64,000 bases of DNA from Cupriavidus plantarum (lineage in GTDB: Bacteria; Pseudomonadota; Gammaproteobacteria; Burkholderiales; Burkholderiaceae), in the NCBI RefSeq assembly GCF_905397285.1, contig NZ_CAJPUX010000003.1, forward strand, positions 248,001-312,000, in the 5' to 3' direction. Shown piece after piece: positions 1 to 8,743 of this stretch; position 1 is the first letter of the stretch; the number at the start of each line of letters is the position of its first letter. Below the pieces are notes generated by a model. That model had not been told where the DNA came from. It saw nothing but the letters and a program-made list of their open reading frames with translations, and did not search any database. A program made the translations under genes and the position numbers.

Positions 1-57
1 GCCAGCGGCATCGAAGCGCTGCAGGATTTCTCGCTGCGCCTGCGCCGATACGCCTGA
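1..57 (+). CDS. C-terminal end of an unidentified protein (partial)
   Basis: The first 18 codons are open in frame 1 and end at a TGA at 55-57, followed 25 bases later by a strong terminator. This fits the tail of a gene that begins outside the window. The visible residues end in LRLRRYA and carry no motif I recognise, so no product can be named. Confidence 0.45.
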   Translation, partial: ASGIEALQDFSLRLRRYA

Positions 58-80
58 TACAATCGGCCGCACCACGAAGG

Positions 81-108
81 AAGCCCCGCACCTCGCGGGG
101 CTTTTTTT
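81..108 (+). terminator. Intrinsic terminator before nadA
   Basis: A perfect 7-bp stem GCCCCGC/GCGGGGC (83-89 and 95-101) with a 5-nt loop is followed by seven T (102-108). It closes the unit of the partial upstream gene, so nadA needs its own promoter downstream or depends on readthrough. Confidence 0.85.
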
Positions 109-188
109 ATGGTTAAACTCTTTTCCGTGTTCGATAAAGGGCGCCGCAAGTACGGCGCCGTGCGGGTGGCAGAGGAGTACCGCAAGAC

Positions 189-1376
189 ATGACCCCACAA
201 ACATCCCCCCCACAAGCATCCCCATCGACGACCTCGATCAAGACCGTCGAGTTCGAAAAGCCGAACCTGACGGACGCCGATATGGGTGCCGGCACGAGTT
301 GCGTGGCCCATGCCTGGGCCAAGGTGCCGCCGGTGCTGTCGCAGGACGAGCGCGCGGCGCTCAAGGATCGCATCCGACGCCTGCTCAAGGCGCGCAATGC
401 GGTGCTCGTCGCGCATTACTACGTCGATGCCGATCTGCAGGACCTCGCCGAGGAAACCGGCGGTTGCGTATCCGACTCGCTCGAGATGGCGCGCTTCGGG
501 CGCGAGCATCCGGCCACCACGCTGGTCGTGGCCGGTGTGCGCTTCATGGGCGAGACCGCGAAGATCCTCAGCCCCGAGAAAACCATCCTGATGCCCGATC
601 TCGACGCGACCTGCTCGCTCGACCTCGGCTGTCCGGCGGACGACTTCGCGGCCTTTTGCGATGCGCACCCGGATCGGACCGTGGTGGTCTATGCGAACAC
701 CAGTGCGGCCGTGAAGGCGCGCGCGGACTGGATGGTGACGTCGAGCATCGGCCTGAAGATCGTCGAGCACCTCCATGCGCGCGGGGAGAAGATTCTTTGG
801 GCGCCGGACAAGCATCTCGGCGGCTTCATCCAGAAGCAGACCGGCGCGGACATGCTGTTGTGGCAGGGCTCATGCCTCGTGCATGACGAGTTCAAGGGCA
901 TCGAGCTCGATCTGCTGCGCAAAGAGCATCCGAACGCGAAGATCCTCGTGCATCCGGAGTCTCCGGCCAACGTGGTGGCGCTGGCCGACGTGGTCGGCTC
1001 GACGACGCAGCTGATTACCGCCGCGCAGCAGCTCGATGCGACGGAATTCATCGTGGCCACGGACAACGGCATCCTGCACAAGATGCGGATGGCGGCTCCG
1101 GGCAAGCATTTCATCGAGGCGCCGACCGCCGGCAACAGCGCGACGTGCAAGAGCTGCGCGCATTGCCCGTGGATGGCGATGAACGCGCTTTCAAATCTCG
1201 CCGAGGTGCTCGAGAAGGGCCACAACGAGATTCACGTCGATCCCGAGATCGGCCGCCAGGCTTATACATGCATCGACCGCATGCTGGATTTCGCCGCCAG
1301 GCAGAAAGCCAACGTGCGCCCGTCCTCCGATCTCGCGCGCGAATCGCAACTGTTCCAGGGAGTGGGTCCGGCATGA
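189..1376 (+). CDS. nadA: Quinolinate synthase A
   Basis: NadA condenses iminoaspartate (from NadB) with dihydroxyacetone phosphate to quinolinate in de novo NAD synthesis; it is a cytosolic [4Fe-4S] enzyme. The 395-residue protein carries the family cysteines: C142 in TCSLD, C229 in GSCLVHDEF, and the C-terminal CxxCxxCPWM at 320-328, whose last cysteine (C326) is the usual third cluster ligand. HYYVDADLQ (76-84) is the typical substrate-loop start. The ATG at 189 has AGAGGAG 11 nt upstream. The first 40 or so residues are a poorly conserved Ser/Thr/Pro-rich extension. The stop overlaps the nadC start by ATGA, which suggests translational coupling. Confidence 0.97.
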   Translation: MTPQTSPPQASPSTTSIKTVEFEKPNLTDADMGAGTSCVAHAWAKVPPVLSQDERAALKDRIRRLLKARNAVLVAHYYVDADLQDLAEETGGCVSDSLEMARFGREHPATTLVVAGVRFMGETAKILSPEKTILMPDLDATCSLDLGCPADDFAAFCDAHPDRTVVVYANTSAAVKARADWMVTSSIGLKIVEHLHARGEKILWAPDKHLGGFIQKQTGADMLLWQGSCLVHDEFKGIELDLLRKEHPNAKILVHPESPANVVALADVVGSTTQLITAAQQLDATEFIVATDNGILHKMRMAAPGKHFIEAPTAGNSATCKSCAHCPWMAMNALSNLAEVLEKGHNEIHVDPEIGRQAYTCIDRMLDFAARQKANVRPSSDLARESQLFQGVGPA

Positions 1377-2236
1377 GCGTCAATCCGGTATTCGACAGCT
1401 ACGGTCCCGCGCTGCGCACGGCGCTCGCCGCCAACGTCGGCGATGCGATCGACGAGGATGTCGGCAGTGGCGACCTGACAGGCCTGCTCGTGCCGGCCGA
1501 CAAGATCGCCCACGCGCGCGTGATCGTGCGCGAGTCGGCGGTGCTCTGCGGACGCCCGTGGTTCGAGGCCTGCATGAAGGCCGTGGACGAGCGGCTCGAG
1601 GTGCGCTGGTTCAAGGAAGAGGGCGCGCGCATGGCGCCCGACGACGTGGTGTGCGAGATCACCGGTCCCGCGCGCGCGTTGCTCACCGCGGAGCGGCCGT
1701 CGCTGAATTTCCTGCAACTGCTGTCGGGCGTGGCGACGGCCACGCGGCGATACGCGGACCTGATCGAAGGCACGCGCGCCCGCGTGCTGGACACGCGCAA
1801 GACACTGCCGGGTCTGCGCCTTGCGCAGAAGTACGCGGTGAAGATAGGTGGCGGCGAGAACCAGCGGCTGGCGCTGTATGACGGCATCCTGATCAAGGAA
1901 AATCACATTGCGGCGGCGGGCAGCATTACCGCCGCGATGCAGGCCGCGCTGGCGCTTGGCGCCGATGCCACGATCCAGATCGAGGTGGAGTCGATCGCCG
2001 AACTCCAGGAGGCGCTGGCCGCAGGGGCAACGTCGGTGCTGATCGACAACTTCACCGTGCCGATGATGCACGAGGCCGTGCGGGTCAACGCGGGCCGTGC
2101 GCTGCTCGAAGTGTCCGGCAATGTGAATGCCGAGACGATCCGCACGTACGCCGAGACCGGCGTCGATCGCATCTCCGTCGGCGCGCTCACGAAGGATGTG
2201 CGCGCGACCGACTACTCGCTGCGGATTATCGGCTGA
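1373..2236 (+). CDS. nadC: Nicotinate-nucleotide diphosphorylase (carboxylating)
   Basis: NadC (quinolinate phosphoribosyltransferase) converts quinolinate and PRPP to nicotinate mononucleotide, the step after NadA. The chosen ATG at 1373 overlaps the nadA stop and gives 287 residues, the normal family length. [10 protein letters not shown] near the N terminus, the [10 protein letters not shown] segment and the KENHI motif are diagnostic of the PRPP-binding barrel. A longer upstream frame exists but lies inside nadA and is not needed. The 3' end overlaps the convergent nadB stop by 11 bp with no terminator between them. Confidence 0.97.
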   Translation: MSVNPVFDSYGPALRTALAANVGDAIDEDVGSGDLTGLLVPADKIAHARVIVRESAVLCGRPWFEACMKAVDERLEVRWFKEEGARMAPDDVVCEITGPARALLTAERPSLNFLQLLSGVATATRRYADLIEGTRARVLDTRKTLPGLRLAQKYAVKIGGGENQRLALYDGILIKENHIAAAGSITAAMQAALALGADATIQIEVESIAELQEALAAGATSVLIDNFTVPMMHEAVRVNAGRALLEVSGNVNAETIRTYAETGVDRISVGALTKDVRATDYSLRIIG

Positions 2237-3854
2237 GGTTTTTCTGTTTGCCGTTGCGGTGCGCTTCCGCGCGCCGCGTCATCGGCTGCAGCACGGTCGG
2301 CAACGCCTTCGGCAACGTATCGGGATAGTCGCGGCTGAAATGGAGGCCGCGGCTCTCGTGCCGCGAGTAGGCGCTGTCCACGATCAGCGACGCCACCTCG
2401 ACGAGGTTGCGCAGCTCGAGCAGATCGCGGGTGACGCGGAAGTTCGCGTAGTACTCCGCGATCTCCTCGCGCAACAGGCCGATGCGGTGCTGCGCGCGCT
2501 CGAGGCGCTTGTCCGTGCGCACGATCCCCACGTAGTTCCACATCATGCGCCGCAGTTCGTCCCAGTTGTGGGAGACGACGACTTCCTCGTCGGCATCGGA
2601 CACGCGGCTCTCGTCCCAGGCGGGCAACTGGATGTCCGGCGCGCCGGCCTTGCTCTGCGAAGCGATGTCGGCCGCTGCCGCGCGGCCGATCACGATGCAT
2701 TCCAGCAACGAATTCGAAGCGAGCCGGTTTGCGCCGTGCAGGCCCGTACAGGCCGTCTCGCCGACCGCGTAGAGGTTCGACAGATCGGTACGTCCCGACG
2801 TGTCCGTCACCACGCCGCCGCAGGTGTAATGCGCGGCGGGCACCACGGGGATGGGCTCGCGCGTGATGTCGATGCCGAGCTCGAGGCAGCGCGCGTGAAT
2901 CGTCGGGAAATGTTCCTTCAGGAATTCCGGCGGCTGGTGCGTAATGTCGAGGTACACGCAGTCGAGGCCGCGCTTCTTCATCTCGAAGTCGATCGCGCGC
3001 GCCACCACGTCGCGGGGCGCGAGTTCCGCGCGCGAATCGTGGTCCGGCATGAACCGCGTGCCGTCGGGCAGCTTGAGCAGGCCGCCTTCGCCGCGCACGG
3101 CTTCCGAAATCAGGAACGACTTGGCGTAGGGGTGGTAGAGGCAGGTCGGATGGAACTGGATGAATTCCATGTTGGCGACGCGGGAGCCCGCGCGCCATGC
3201 CATCGCGATACCGTCGCCGGTCGCGGTATCGGGATTGGTGGTGTACAGGTACACCTTGCCCGCGCCGCCGGCCGCGAGGACCGTGTGCGTGGCGGTGATG
3301 GTGCGCACCTCGCCGGTTGTGTCGTCGAGCACGTACAGGCCGTAACACTTGTTGCCGGGCAGGCCCAGCTTCTCCGCGGTGATCAGATCGATCGCGAACT
3401 GGTCCTCGATGATGGTGATGTTCGGATGCCGGCGCGCCTGCTCGGCAAGCGTGGTGACCACGGCGTGGCCTGTCGCGTCGGCCGCGTGGATGATGCGGCG
3501 ATGGCTGTGGCCGCCTTCACGCGTGAGGTGAAAACCGAGCTCGGCCTGATCGTCGCGCGTGAACGGCACGCTGCGGTCGATCAGCCACTGGATGGCGTCG
3601 CGGCCATGCTCCACGATGAAGCGCGTCGCACCTTCATCGCACAGCCCGGCACCGGCAACCAGCGTGTCCTGCGTGTGTTCGTCGTAGCTGTCGCCTGAAT
3701 CGAGCACCGCGGCGATGCCGCCCTGTGCCCAATCGCTTGCCCCCTGCGTCATCGCGCGCTTGGTGAGCATCGCCACGCGGTGTGTCTCGGCCAGTTGGAG
3801 GGCGACGGTCAGACCGGCCAGTCCGCTCCCGACGATCGCGACGTCGTAGTTCAT
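2226..3854 (-). CDS. nadB: L-aspartate oxidase
   Basis: NadB is a flavoprotein that oxidises L-aspartate to iminoaspartate, the unstable substrate passed to NadA. The N-terminal dinucleotide-binding motif is VGSGLAGL, and the FAD domain continues with [15 protein letters not shown]. The substrate-domain segment [30 protein letters not shown] is typical of aspartate oxidase rather than fumarate reductase. I place the start at MNYDVAIVG (ATG at 3854, 542 residues) because the upstream in-frame codons run through the L33 terminator. It faces nadAC tail to tail, which completes the quinolinate branch at one locus. Confidence 0.95.
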   Translation of the reverse strand: MNYDVAIVGSGLAGLTVALQLAETHRVAMLTKRAMTQGASDWAQGGIAAVLDSGDSYDEHTQDTLVAGAGLCDEGATRFIVEHGRDAIQWLIDRSVPFTRDDQAELGFHLTREGGHSHRRIIHAADATGHAVVTTLAEQARRHPNITIIEDQFAIDLITAEKLGLPGNKCYGLYVLDDTTGEVRTITATHTVLAAGGAGKVYLYTTNPDTATGDGIAMAWRAGSRVANMEFIQFHPTCLYHPYAKSFLISEAVRGEGGLLKLPDGTRFMPDHDSRAELAPRDVVARAIDFEMKKRGLDCVYLDITHQPPEFLKEHFPTIHARCLELGIDITREPIPVVPAAHYTCGGVVTDTSGRTDLSNLYAVGETACTGLHGANRLASNSLLECIVIGRAAAADIASQSKAGAPDIQLPAWDESRVSDADEEVVVSHNWDELRRMMWNYVGIVRTDKRLERAQHRIGLLREEIAEYYANFRVTRDLLELRNLVEVASLIVDSAYSRHESRGLHFSRDYPDTLPKALPTVLQPMTRRAEAHRNGKQKNLSR

Positions 3855-3920
3855 GGTGCAGGAATCGCGCGGGCGGGCGCGTGGCATGAGGGAAAGCTCG
3901 GAAGTGTACACCCACGCCAA

Positions 3921-3950
3921 AACAAAAAACCCCGCTTGGAGCGGGGTTCT
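3921..3950 (-). terminator. Intrinsic terminator after rpmG
   Basis: On the minus strand a 7-bp stem ACCCCGC/GCGGGGT with a 5-nt loop is followed by a T-rich tract (TTTTTTGTTTT). It lies just past the rpmG stop and ends the rpmB-rpmG transcript before nadB. Confidence 0.85.
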
Positions 3951-3969
3951 TCGTGAAAATCAGGACCAA

Positions 3970-4140
3970 TTACTTGATCTTGGTTTCCTTGTAAGCGACG
4001 TGCTTGCGGGCGACGGGATCGAACTTCATGATCTCCATCTTTTCCGGCATGGTGCGCTTGTTCTTGGTCGTCGTGTAGAAATGACCCGTACCTGCGGTCG
4101 ATTCCAGCTTGATCTTGTCGCGTCCGCCTTTGCTGGCCAT
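3970..4140 (-). CDS. rpmG: 50S ribosomal protein L33
   Basis: A 56-residue basic protein starting [14 protein letters not shown] with [12 protein letters not shown] and a C terminus [11 protein letters not shown] matches the L33 family in length and sequence. This version lacks the zinc-binding CxxC pairs, so it is the cysteine-free form. It lies 13 nt downstream of rpmB on the same strand and is followed by a terminator, so the two form the usual rpmB-rpmG operon. Confidence 0.95.
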   Translation of the reverse strand: MASKGGRDKIKLESTAGTGHFYTTTKNKRTMPEKMEIMKFDPVARKHVAYKETKIK

Positions 4141-4153
4141 GGTGTACTCCTAA

Positions 4154-4387
4154 TTAGACTTCGCCACGTGCGCGCAGATCTGCGAGCACGGCGTCGATGC
4201 CTTTCTTGTCGATCAGGCGCAGACCGGCGTTCGAGACGCGCAGGCTCACCCAGCGGTTTTCCGATTCAACGAAGAAGCGGCGGTTCTGCAGGTTGGGCAG
4301 AAAACGGCGCTTGGTCTTGTTGTTTGCGTGGGAAACGTTGTTGCCGACCATCGGCGCTTTCCCGGTCACTTGACAGACGCGTGCCAT
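4154..4387 (-). CDS. rpmB: 50S ribosomal protein L28
   Basis: A 77-residue protein beginning [29 protein letters not shown], with the conserved KRRFLPNLQ segment and the C-terminal [14 protein letters not shown] typical of bacterial L28. AGGAG precedes the ATG. It is the first gene of the rpmB-rpmG unit and has a near-consensus promoter about 100 bp upstream. Confidence 0.97.
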
Positions 4388-4485
4388 GAAGCACTCCTAA
4401 ATCTTTTTCGTGGACAATGTTCGCAACAGATCAACAAAAGGCGCGCGGCCCGGACTGCAGCGGTTGAGACTTCAGCAAAACGAGC

Positions 4486-4515
4486 ATTATAGACCGGAAG
4501 CGCAAGGGGAATCAA
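4486..4515 (-). promoter_or_regulatory. Sigma-70 promoter of rpmB-rpmG
   Basis: On the minus strand TTGATT (4515-4510) and a perfect TATAAT (4491-4486) are separated by 18 bp. Transcription would start near 4479, giving a leader of about 90 nt. It lies just past the radC stop, so the ribosomal genes do not depend on radC transcription. Confidence 0.75.
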
Positions 4516-4534
4516 CGTCTTCCGCGCTTTTCGG

Positions 4535-5251
4535 TCAGGGAGTGTGGTGCCGTGCACTGGGCGGCACTTCCGGGGCGGGCATCAGATCGTGCTCGGCGAA
4601 GGAGTACACGGCGTTGCCCGCCACGATGTAGTGGTCGAGGAGATCGATGTCGAGCGTGCCGAGCGCGCGGGCCAGGCGGCGCGTGGTCGCAACGTCGCCG
4701 CGGCTCGGTTCGGCGGCGCCGCCCGGATGGTTATGGGCGACGATCACGCCAGCCGCATTATGGAACAATGCCTGGCGCGCGACCTCGCGCGGATAGACGC
4801 GGGTCTGCCGCAGCGAGCCGCGGAACAGTTCCTCGCTGGCGATGAGGCGGTGGTGGGTGTCCAGATAGAGGCAGTGGAAGGTCTCGTGGGACAACTGCGA
4901 CAGCGTGAGGCGCAGGTAGTCGCGCACGGCGCGGGACGTGCCGAGCGGGCGGGGGGTACGTAGCGATTCGGCGAGCGCGCGGCGCGCGAGTTCGGGCACG
5001 ACCAGCAACTGCGCGAACTTGGCCTGTCCCATGCCCTTGACTTCGGCGAGGCGGGCCGGATCGGCGGCGAACAGCTGCGTCAGCGAACCGAAGCTGCCGA
5101 TCAGTTCGCGGGAGAGGTCGAGCGCGGTCTTGCCGGCGGCGCCGACGCGCAGGAACACGGCAAGCAATTCGGCGTCGGACAGCGTGGCGGCACCCGCCTG
5201 CAACAGCTTTTCGCGGGGTCGTTCGCTGACGGGCCAGTCGGTTATCGGCAT
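4535..5251 (-). CDS. radC: RadC family protein (JAMM/MPN domain)
   Basis: The 238-residue protein has an N-terminal helix-hairpin-helix-like region (about 20-90, with EVKGMGQAKFAQLL) and a C-terminal JAMM domain with HNHPGG and a downstream SRGD, the metal-binding signature. The family's role remains uncertain; it was historically linked to DNA repair but is not proven as such. The start at MPITDWPVSERPREK matches the common RadC N terminus; upstream in-frame ATGs would extend into fkpB. It diverges from fkpB. Confidence 0.93.
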   Translation of the reverse strand: MPITDWPVSERPREKLLQAGAATLSDAELLAVFLRVGAAGKTALDLSRELIGSFGSLTQLFAADPARLAEVKGMGQAKFAQLLVVPELARRALAESLRTPRPLGTSRAVRDYLRLTLSQLSHETFHCLYLDTHHRLIASEELFRGSLRQTRVYPREVARQALFHNAAGVIVAHNHPGGAAEPSRGDVATTRRLARALGTLDIDLLDHYIVAGNAVYSFAEHDLMPAPEVPPSARHHTP

Positions 5252-5345
5252 GATTCGGCTCCTCGCCGGGTTGCCGGCAGGCGCGCCGGTCGGCGTCAGT
5301 TGGTCCAGTCGCATACAATACGGGTTGTTGACCGGTTGATCACCC

Positions 5346-5834
5346 ATGAATTTGCAAAACTTTGCGTCGGAAGCGGAGGGCGGCCCGGCGGGCCGCAAGA
5401 CCGTACAGGCGGACTCCTTCCTGACCCTGCACTACAGTGTTTCCCTTGAGAACGGCACCGAAGTGGTAAGCACCTTCGAAGAGAAGCCCGCCACGCTGCT
5501 GCTCGGACAAGGCCAACTGGCGCCGATGCTGGAACAGGCGCTGCTCGGCATGCCCGAAGGGGAGCGCATGACATACCGGCTTGCGCCGGAACTTGCGTTC
5601 GGCCCGCGCAATCCGGAACTGCTGCAGTGGGTCTCGCTGGCGACGCTGCGCGAGAACAGCTCGTTCGACGAGGATTACTCGCCGGGCGATCTCGTGGAAT
5701 TCAATGCGCCGGGCGGTGGCAGTTACGCCGGCGTGCTCAAGGAGTTCGGCGAGACCGCCGCGCTCTTCGACTTCAATCACCCGCTGGCCGGACAGACGAT
5801 CCTGTTCGATGTCCAGCTGATCGGAATTCTCTGA
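5346..5834 (+). CDS. fkpB: FKBP-type peptidyl-prolyl cis-trans isomerase, SlpA/FkpB type
   Basis: A 162-residue cytoplasmic [22 protein letters not shown] at about 28-45 and the [21 protein letters not shown] segment mark the FKBP core; the insertion after GPRN is the IF (chaperone) domain typical of SlpA. The ispH start overlaps its stop (TGATG), as in many proteobacteria where fkpB and ispH are paired. A TACAAT (5314-5319) sits about 27 bp before the ATG, but I see no convincing -35. Confidence 0.92.
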   Translation: MNLQNFASEAEGGPAGRKTVQADSFLTLHYSVSLENGTEVVSTFEEKPATLLLGQGQLAPMLEQALLGMPEGERMTYRLAPELAFGPRNPELLQWVSLATLRENSSFDEDYSPGDLVEFNAPGGGSYAGVLKEFGETAALFDFNHPLAGQTILFDVQLIGIL

Positions 5835-6817
5835 TGTCCACCGTTGCGGAACGTTCCATGCTCGACAATCAGCCCGCCCTCGATGCGGAGATCCTGCTCG
5901 CTCAGCCGCGTGGTTTCTGCGCCGGCGTCGACCGTGCCATCGAGATCGTCGAGCGCGCGCTCGAGCGATTCGGTTCGCCGATCTACGTGCGTCACGAGAT
6001 CGTGCACAACGCCTACGTCGTGGAGAACCTGCGCCAGAAGGGTGCGGTCTTCGTCGACGAGCTCGATGAAGTGCCGTCCGGTTCAACGGTCATCTTCAGC
6101 GCGCACGGCGTTTCCAAGGAAGTGCGCGCGGACGCCGTGGAGCGCGGCCTGACCGTGTTCGACGCGACGTGCCCGCTCGTGACCAAGGTGCACGTGGAAG
6201 TCGGCAAGATGCGCGCCGAGGGCTGCGAGATCATCATGATCGGCCATCGCGGCCACCCCGAGGTGGAAGGCACGATGGGCCAGTCGGAGCAAGGCATGCT
6301 CCTCGTGGAATCCGTCGAGGACGTGAAGCGCCTGGAAGTCGCGGACCCCTCCCAGCTGGCGTACGTCACGCAGACCACGCTGTCGGTCGACGAGACCGCC
6401 GAGATCGTGGCCGCGCTCAAGGCGCGTTTCCCCGAGATCCGCGAGCCCAAGAAGCAGGACATCTGCTACGCCACGCAGAACCGCCAGGACGCCGTGAAGT
6501 TCATGGTGCCGCAGGTGGAAGTCGTGATCGTCGTGGGCAGCCCCAACAGCTCGAACTCCAACCGCCTGCGCGAACTGGCGGACCGCCTCGGCGTGCCGGC
6601 ATACATGGTCGATGATCCCGCGCAACTGCAACCCGAGTGGGTCGCGGGCAAGCGCCGCATCGGCCTGACCGCGGGCGCCTCCGCTCCCGAGGCGCTGGCA
6701 CAGGCGATCGTCGAGCGCCTGCGCGCGCTGGGCGCGCGATCGGTGCGCGCGCTGGAAGGCGTGGAAGAAAACATGTCCTTCCCGCTGCCGCGGGGACTGG
6801 CGAGCGTTTCGGTCTGA
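5834..6817 (+). CDS. ispH: 4-hydroxy-3-methylbut-2-enyl diphosphate reductase
   Basis: IspH is the last enzyme of the MEP pathway, reducing HMBPP to IPP and DMAPP with an iron-sulfur cluster. The three conserved cysteines are present: C29 in PRGFCAGV, C113 in DATCPLV and C210 in [14 protein letters not shown] and the [10 protein letters not shown] segment are also characteristic. The 327-residue length from the ATG at 5834 is normal, and the one-base overlap with fkpB supports this start. A terminator follows within 20 bp. Confidence 0.97.
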   Translation: MSTVAERSMLDNQPALDAEILLAQPRGFCAGVDRAIEIVERALERFGSPIYVRHEIVHNAYVVENLRQKGAVFVDELDEVPSGSTVIFSAHGVSKEVRADAVERGLTVFDATCPLVTKVHVEVGKMRAEGCEIIMIGHRGHPEVEGTMGQSEQGMLLVESVEDVKRLEVADPSQLAYVTQTTLSVDETAEIVAALKARFPEIREPKKQDICYATQNRQDAVKFMVPQVEVVIVVGSPNSSNSNRLRELADRLGVPAYMVDDPAQLQPEWVAGKRRIGLTAGASAPEALAQAIVERLRALGARSVRALEGVEENMSFPLPRGLASVSV

Positions 6818-6836
6818 CCCGCCCGCTGCAATGAAG

Positions 6837-6866
6837 AAACGGCACCTTGATGGTGCCGTTTTTTTT
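6837..6866 (+). terminator. Intrinsic terminator after ispH
   Basis: A perfect 8-bp stem ACGGCACC/GGTGCCGT (6839-6846 and 6852-6859) with a 5-nt loop leads into an uninterrupted run of eight T. The A run before the stem allows two or three more pairs. Confidence 0.9.
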
Positions 6867-7199
6867 CGCCTCGTTTTTGCGAACGCTTATGTGAATGTGC
6901 CGACAGCCAGACAATATCAGGGTAATCCCGCAATCACGGGTTTTCCCTATTATGGTGCGCCCAGACATTATGCACATTGGAGAGGCATTGCTGAATTAGA
7001 AATAAATGCCTATTTAAAACCGTGTCTATTATGCGCTGTGCGGCGCGCGGCTTTAATGCCACTTTTGGAGATGTGGGCACGATTCTTGATAGGGTTAGCG
7101 ACGGGTCCATCGGGTGGGCTTAGATTGCCCCAATCTGTGCATTGGGGAAATTCCCTAGCGCAATTGATGGGAAAACGGTTCAGGTTGTTGCGTCGCATA
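6867..7199 (+). other. Non-coding region upstream of the liv promoter
   Basis: About 330 bp between the ispH terminator and the liv promoter carry no convincing gene, although one frame happens to stay open into livK. It is visibly more AT-rich than the flanking genes (for example around 6990-7020), as promoter regions are in such genomes. It holds several inverted repeats, the best at 7128-7155, described separately. Confidence 0.6.
7128..7155. promoter_or_regulatory. Two overlapping dyads upstream of livK (operator candidate)
   Basis: CCCCAAT-N6-ATTGGGG (7128-7147) is a perfect 7-bp inverted repeat, and its right arm overlaps a second one, GGGAA-A-TTCCC (7145-7155). They lie 45-70 bp upstream of the predicted -35, a common place for an activator site. 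The regulator is unknown; an Lrp- or NtrC-like input would be plausible for a branched-chain amino acid importer, but that is inference. Confidence 0.4.
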
Positions 7200-7227
7200 T
7201 TGCGTCCGCAAAAAATCGGGATACAAT
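7200..7227 (+). promoter_or_regulatory. Predicted promoter of the liv operon
   Basis: TTGCGT (7200-7205) and TACAAT (7222-7227) are separated by 16 bp. Transcription would start near 7234. A perfect dyad GTTTCAA-A-TTGAAAC at 7235-7249 falls exactly on the start region, where a bound repressor would block initiation. Confidence 0.55.
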
Positions 7228-7263
7228 GCGCGGCGTTTCAAATTGAAACTAAACAAAGGCGGT

Positions 7264-7304
7264 ACAGGGGAGCGTTCGGGAGGGTCCAGTTCTCCCCTGT
7301 TTTT
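7264..7304 (+). terminator. Terminator-like hairpin in the livK leader (possible attenuator)
   Basis: A perfect 9-bp stem ACAGGGGAG/CTCCCCTGT (7264-7272 and 7292-7300) with a 19-nt loop is followed by five T, 21 nt before the livK ATG. It lies between the predicted promoter and the gene, so it would be transcribed as part of the leader. I find no leader peptide, so control, if any, would need an RNA-binding factor. The short T run may make it only a pause or stability element. Confidence 0.45.
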
Positions 7305-7325
7305 GTGAATCCTAGGAGATCACTC

Positions 7326-8531
7326 ATGCAATTCACGTTTGCCAAGATTCTGCCGATCGCGGCTGCAGTGGCGCTGGTCGCAGCCTGCGGCAAGAAGGAA
7401 GAAAAGCCTGCCGATGCCGCCGCATCGGCGCCTGCCGCGGCCGCAGCGCCCGCAGCCGGTGGCGGCGAAGTCGTCGTCAAGATCGGCCACGCGGCACCGC
7501 TGACGGGCGGCATCGCCCACCTTGGCAAGGACAACGAGAACGGCGCGCGCCTGGCCGTCGAGGAAGCCAACAAGGCCGGCCTCGAGATCGGCGGCAAGAA
7601 GATCAAGCTGGAACTGGTGGGCGAAGACGACGCCGCCGATCCGAAGACCGGTACCGCCGTGGCCCAGAAGCTGGTGGACGCCAAGGTCGTGGCCGTGGTC
7701 GGTCACCTGAACTCGGGCGTGTCGATTCCCGCCTCGAAGATCTACAGCGATGCCGGCATCGTGCAGATCTCGCCGTCCTCGACGAACCCCGACTACACGA
7801 AGCAAGGCTTCAAGACCACGTACCGCGTGGTCGCGACCGACGCCCAGCAGGGCCCGGCGCTGGCGAACTACGCCGCCAAGAGCCTGCAAGCCAAGAGCGT
7901 GGCCATCGTTGACGATGCCACCGCCTATGGCAAGGGCCTGGCCGACGAGTTCGAGAAGACCGCGAAGGCGTCTGGCGTGAACGTCGTGGCACGTGAAGCC
8001 ACGAACGACAAGGCCACCGACTTCAAGGCCATTCTGACCAAGATCAAGGGCAAGAAGCCGGACGTCATCATGTACGGCGGCATGGACGCCACCGGCGGTC
8101 CGTTCGCCAAGCAGGCCAAGGAACTCGGCATCGCGTCGAAGATCGTTGGCGGCGACGGCGTGTGTACCGACAAGGTGGCCGAGCTGGCTGGCGATGCCGT
8201 GCAGAACATCATCTGCTCGGAAGCCGGTCTGGCCCTGTCGAAGATGGAAACCGGCGCGGACTTCGAGAAGCGTTACCAGGCGCGTTTCAACGCCCCGGTG
8301 CAAATCTACGCCCCGTTCACGTATGACGCCGTCAACGTGATCGTGGACGCCATGAAGCGCGCCAACTCGGTCGAGCCGGCCGCCATCCTGGCCGAAATGC
8401 CCAAGACGAACTACAAGGGCGTGATCGGCAACATCGCCTTCGACGAGAAGGGCGACATGAAGGAAGGCACCATCACGCTGTACGAGTACAAGGACAAGAA
8501 GAAGTCCGTCCTCGACGTCGTGAAGATGTAA
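7326..8531 (+). CDS. livK: Branched-chain amino acid ABC transporter, substrate-binding lipoprotein
   Basis: A periplasmic type I binding protein of the Leu/Ile/Val family. The signal peptide ends in the lipobox LVAAC with C21 as the acylated cysteine, followed by a Lys/Glu and Ala/Pro-rich linker. The mature part starts VVVKIGHAAPLTGGIAHLGKDNENGARLAVEEAN, a family hallmark. GAGAT precedes the ATG at 7326; upstream in-frame codons run through the leader and terminator and are rejected. It heads livK-livH-livM-livG-livF and is separated from livH by an internal terminator, which would favour excess of the binding protein. Confidence 0.93.
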   Translation: MQFTFAKILPIAAAVALVAACGKKEEKPADAAASAPAAAAAPAAGGGEVVVKIGHAAPLTGGIAHLGKDNENGARLAVEEANKAGLEIGGKKIKLELVGEDDAADPKTGTAVAQKLVDAKVVAVVGHLNSGVSIPASKIYSDAGIVQISPSSTNPDYTKQGFKTTYRVVATDAQQGPALANYAAKSLQAKSVAIVDDATAYGKGLADEFEKTAKASGVNVVAREATNDKATDFKAILTKIKGKKPDVIMYGGMDATGGPFAKQAKELGIASKIVGGDGVCTDKVAELAGDAVQNIICSEAGLALSKMETGADFEKRYQARFNAPVQIYAPFTYDAVNVIVDAMKRANSVEPAAILAEMPKTNYKGVIGNIAFDEKGDMKEGTITLYEYKDKKKSVLDVVKM

Positions 8532-8553
8532 TACCGGGCTTACCGGCCCTGAC

Positions 8554-8591
8554 GAACGGCACCGTGAGTACCTTGCGGTGCCGTTCTTTTT
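8554..8591 (+). terminator. Internal terminator between livK and livH
   Basis: A perfect 11-bp stem GAACGGCACCG/CGGTGCCGTTC (8554-8564 and 8576-8586) is followed by TTTTT (8587-8591). Partial termination here would raise livK over the membrane and ATPase genes. A second dyad CATCCTT-AC-AAGGATG lies at 8612-8627 before livH; its role is unknown. Confidence 0.85.
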
Positions 8592-8743
8592 AGTCCGTCG
8601 TACGCGATTGGCATCCTTACAAGGATGGGAGCGGACGGGCGCAGCACACCCGCCTATATTTACACCACACCCATCATCGACGACCTCCTCGTCCGGGGCA
8701 TGCAAACCATGCTTGCCGGACCGGAGCTGAAGCAGGAGTTTTC

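Noticed and set aside
2127-3698. A 523-codon plus-strand frame opposite nadB
   Set aside because: Shadow of nadB; no motif, and nadB carries intact FAD and active-site signatures.
6831-7325. N-terminal extension of livK through the leader
   Set aside because: The frame is open by chance through the ispH terminator and the liv promoter; the lipoprotein signal peptide begins exactly at 7326.
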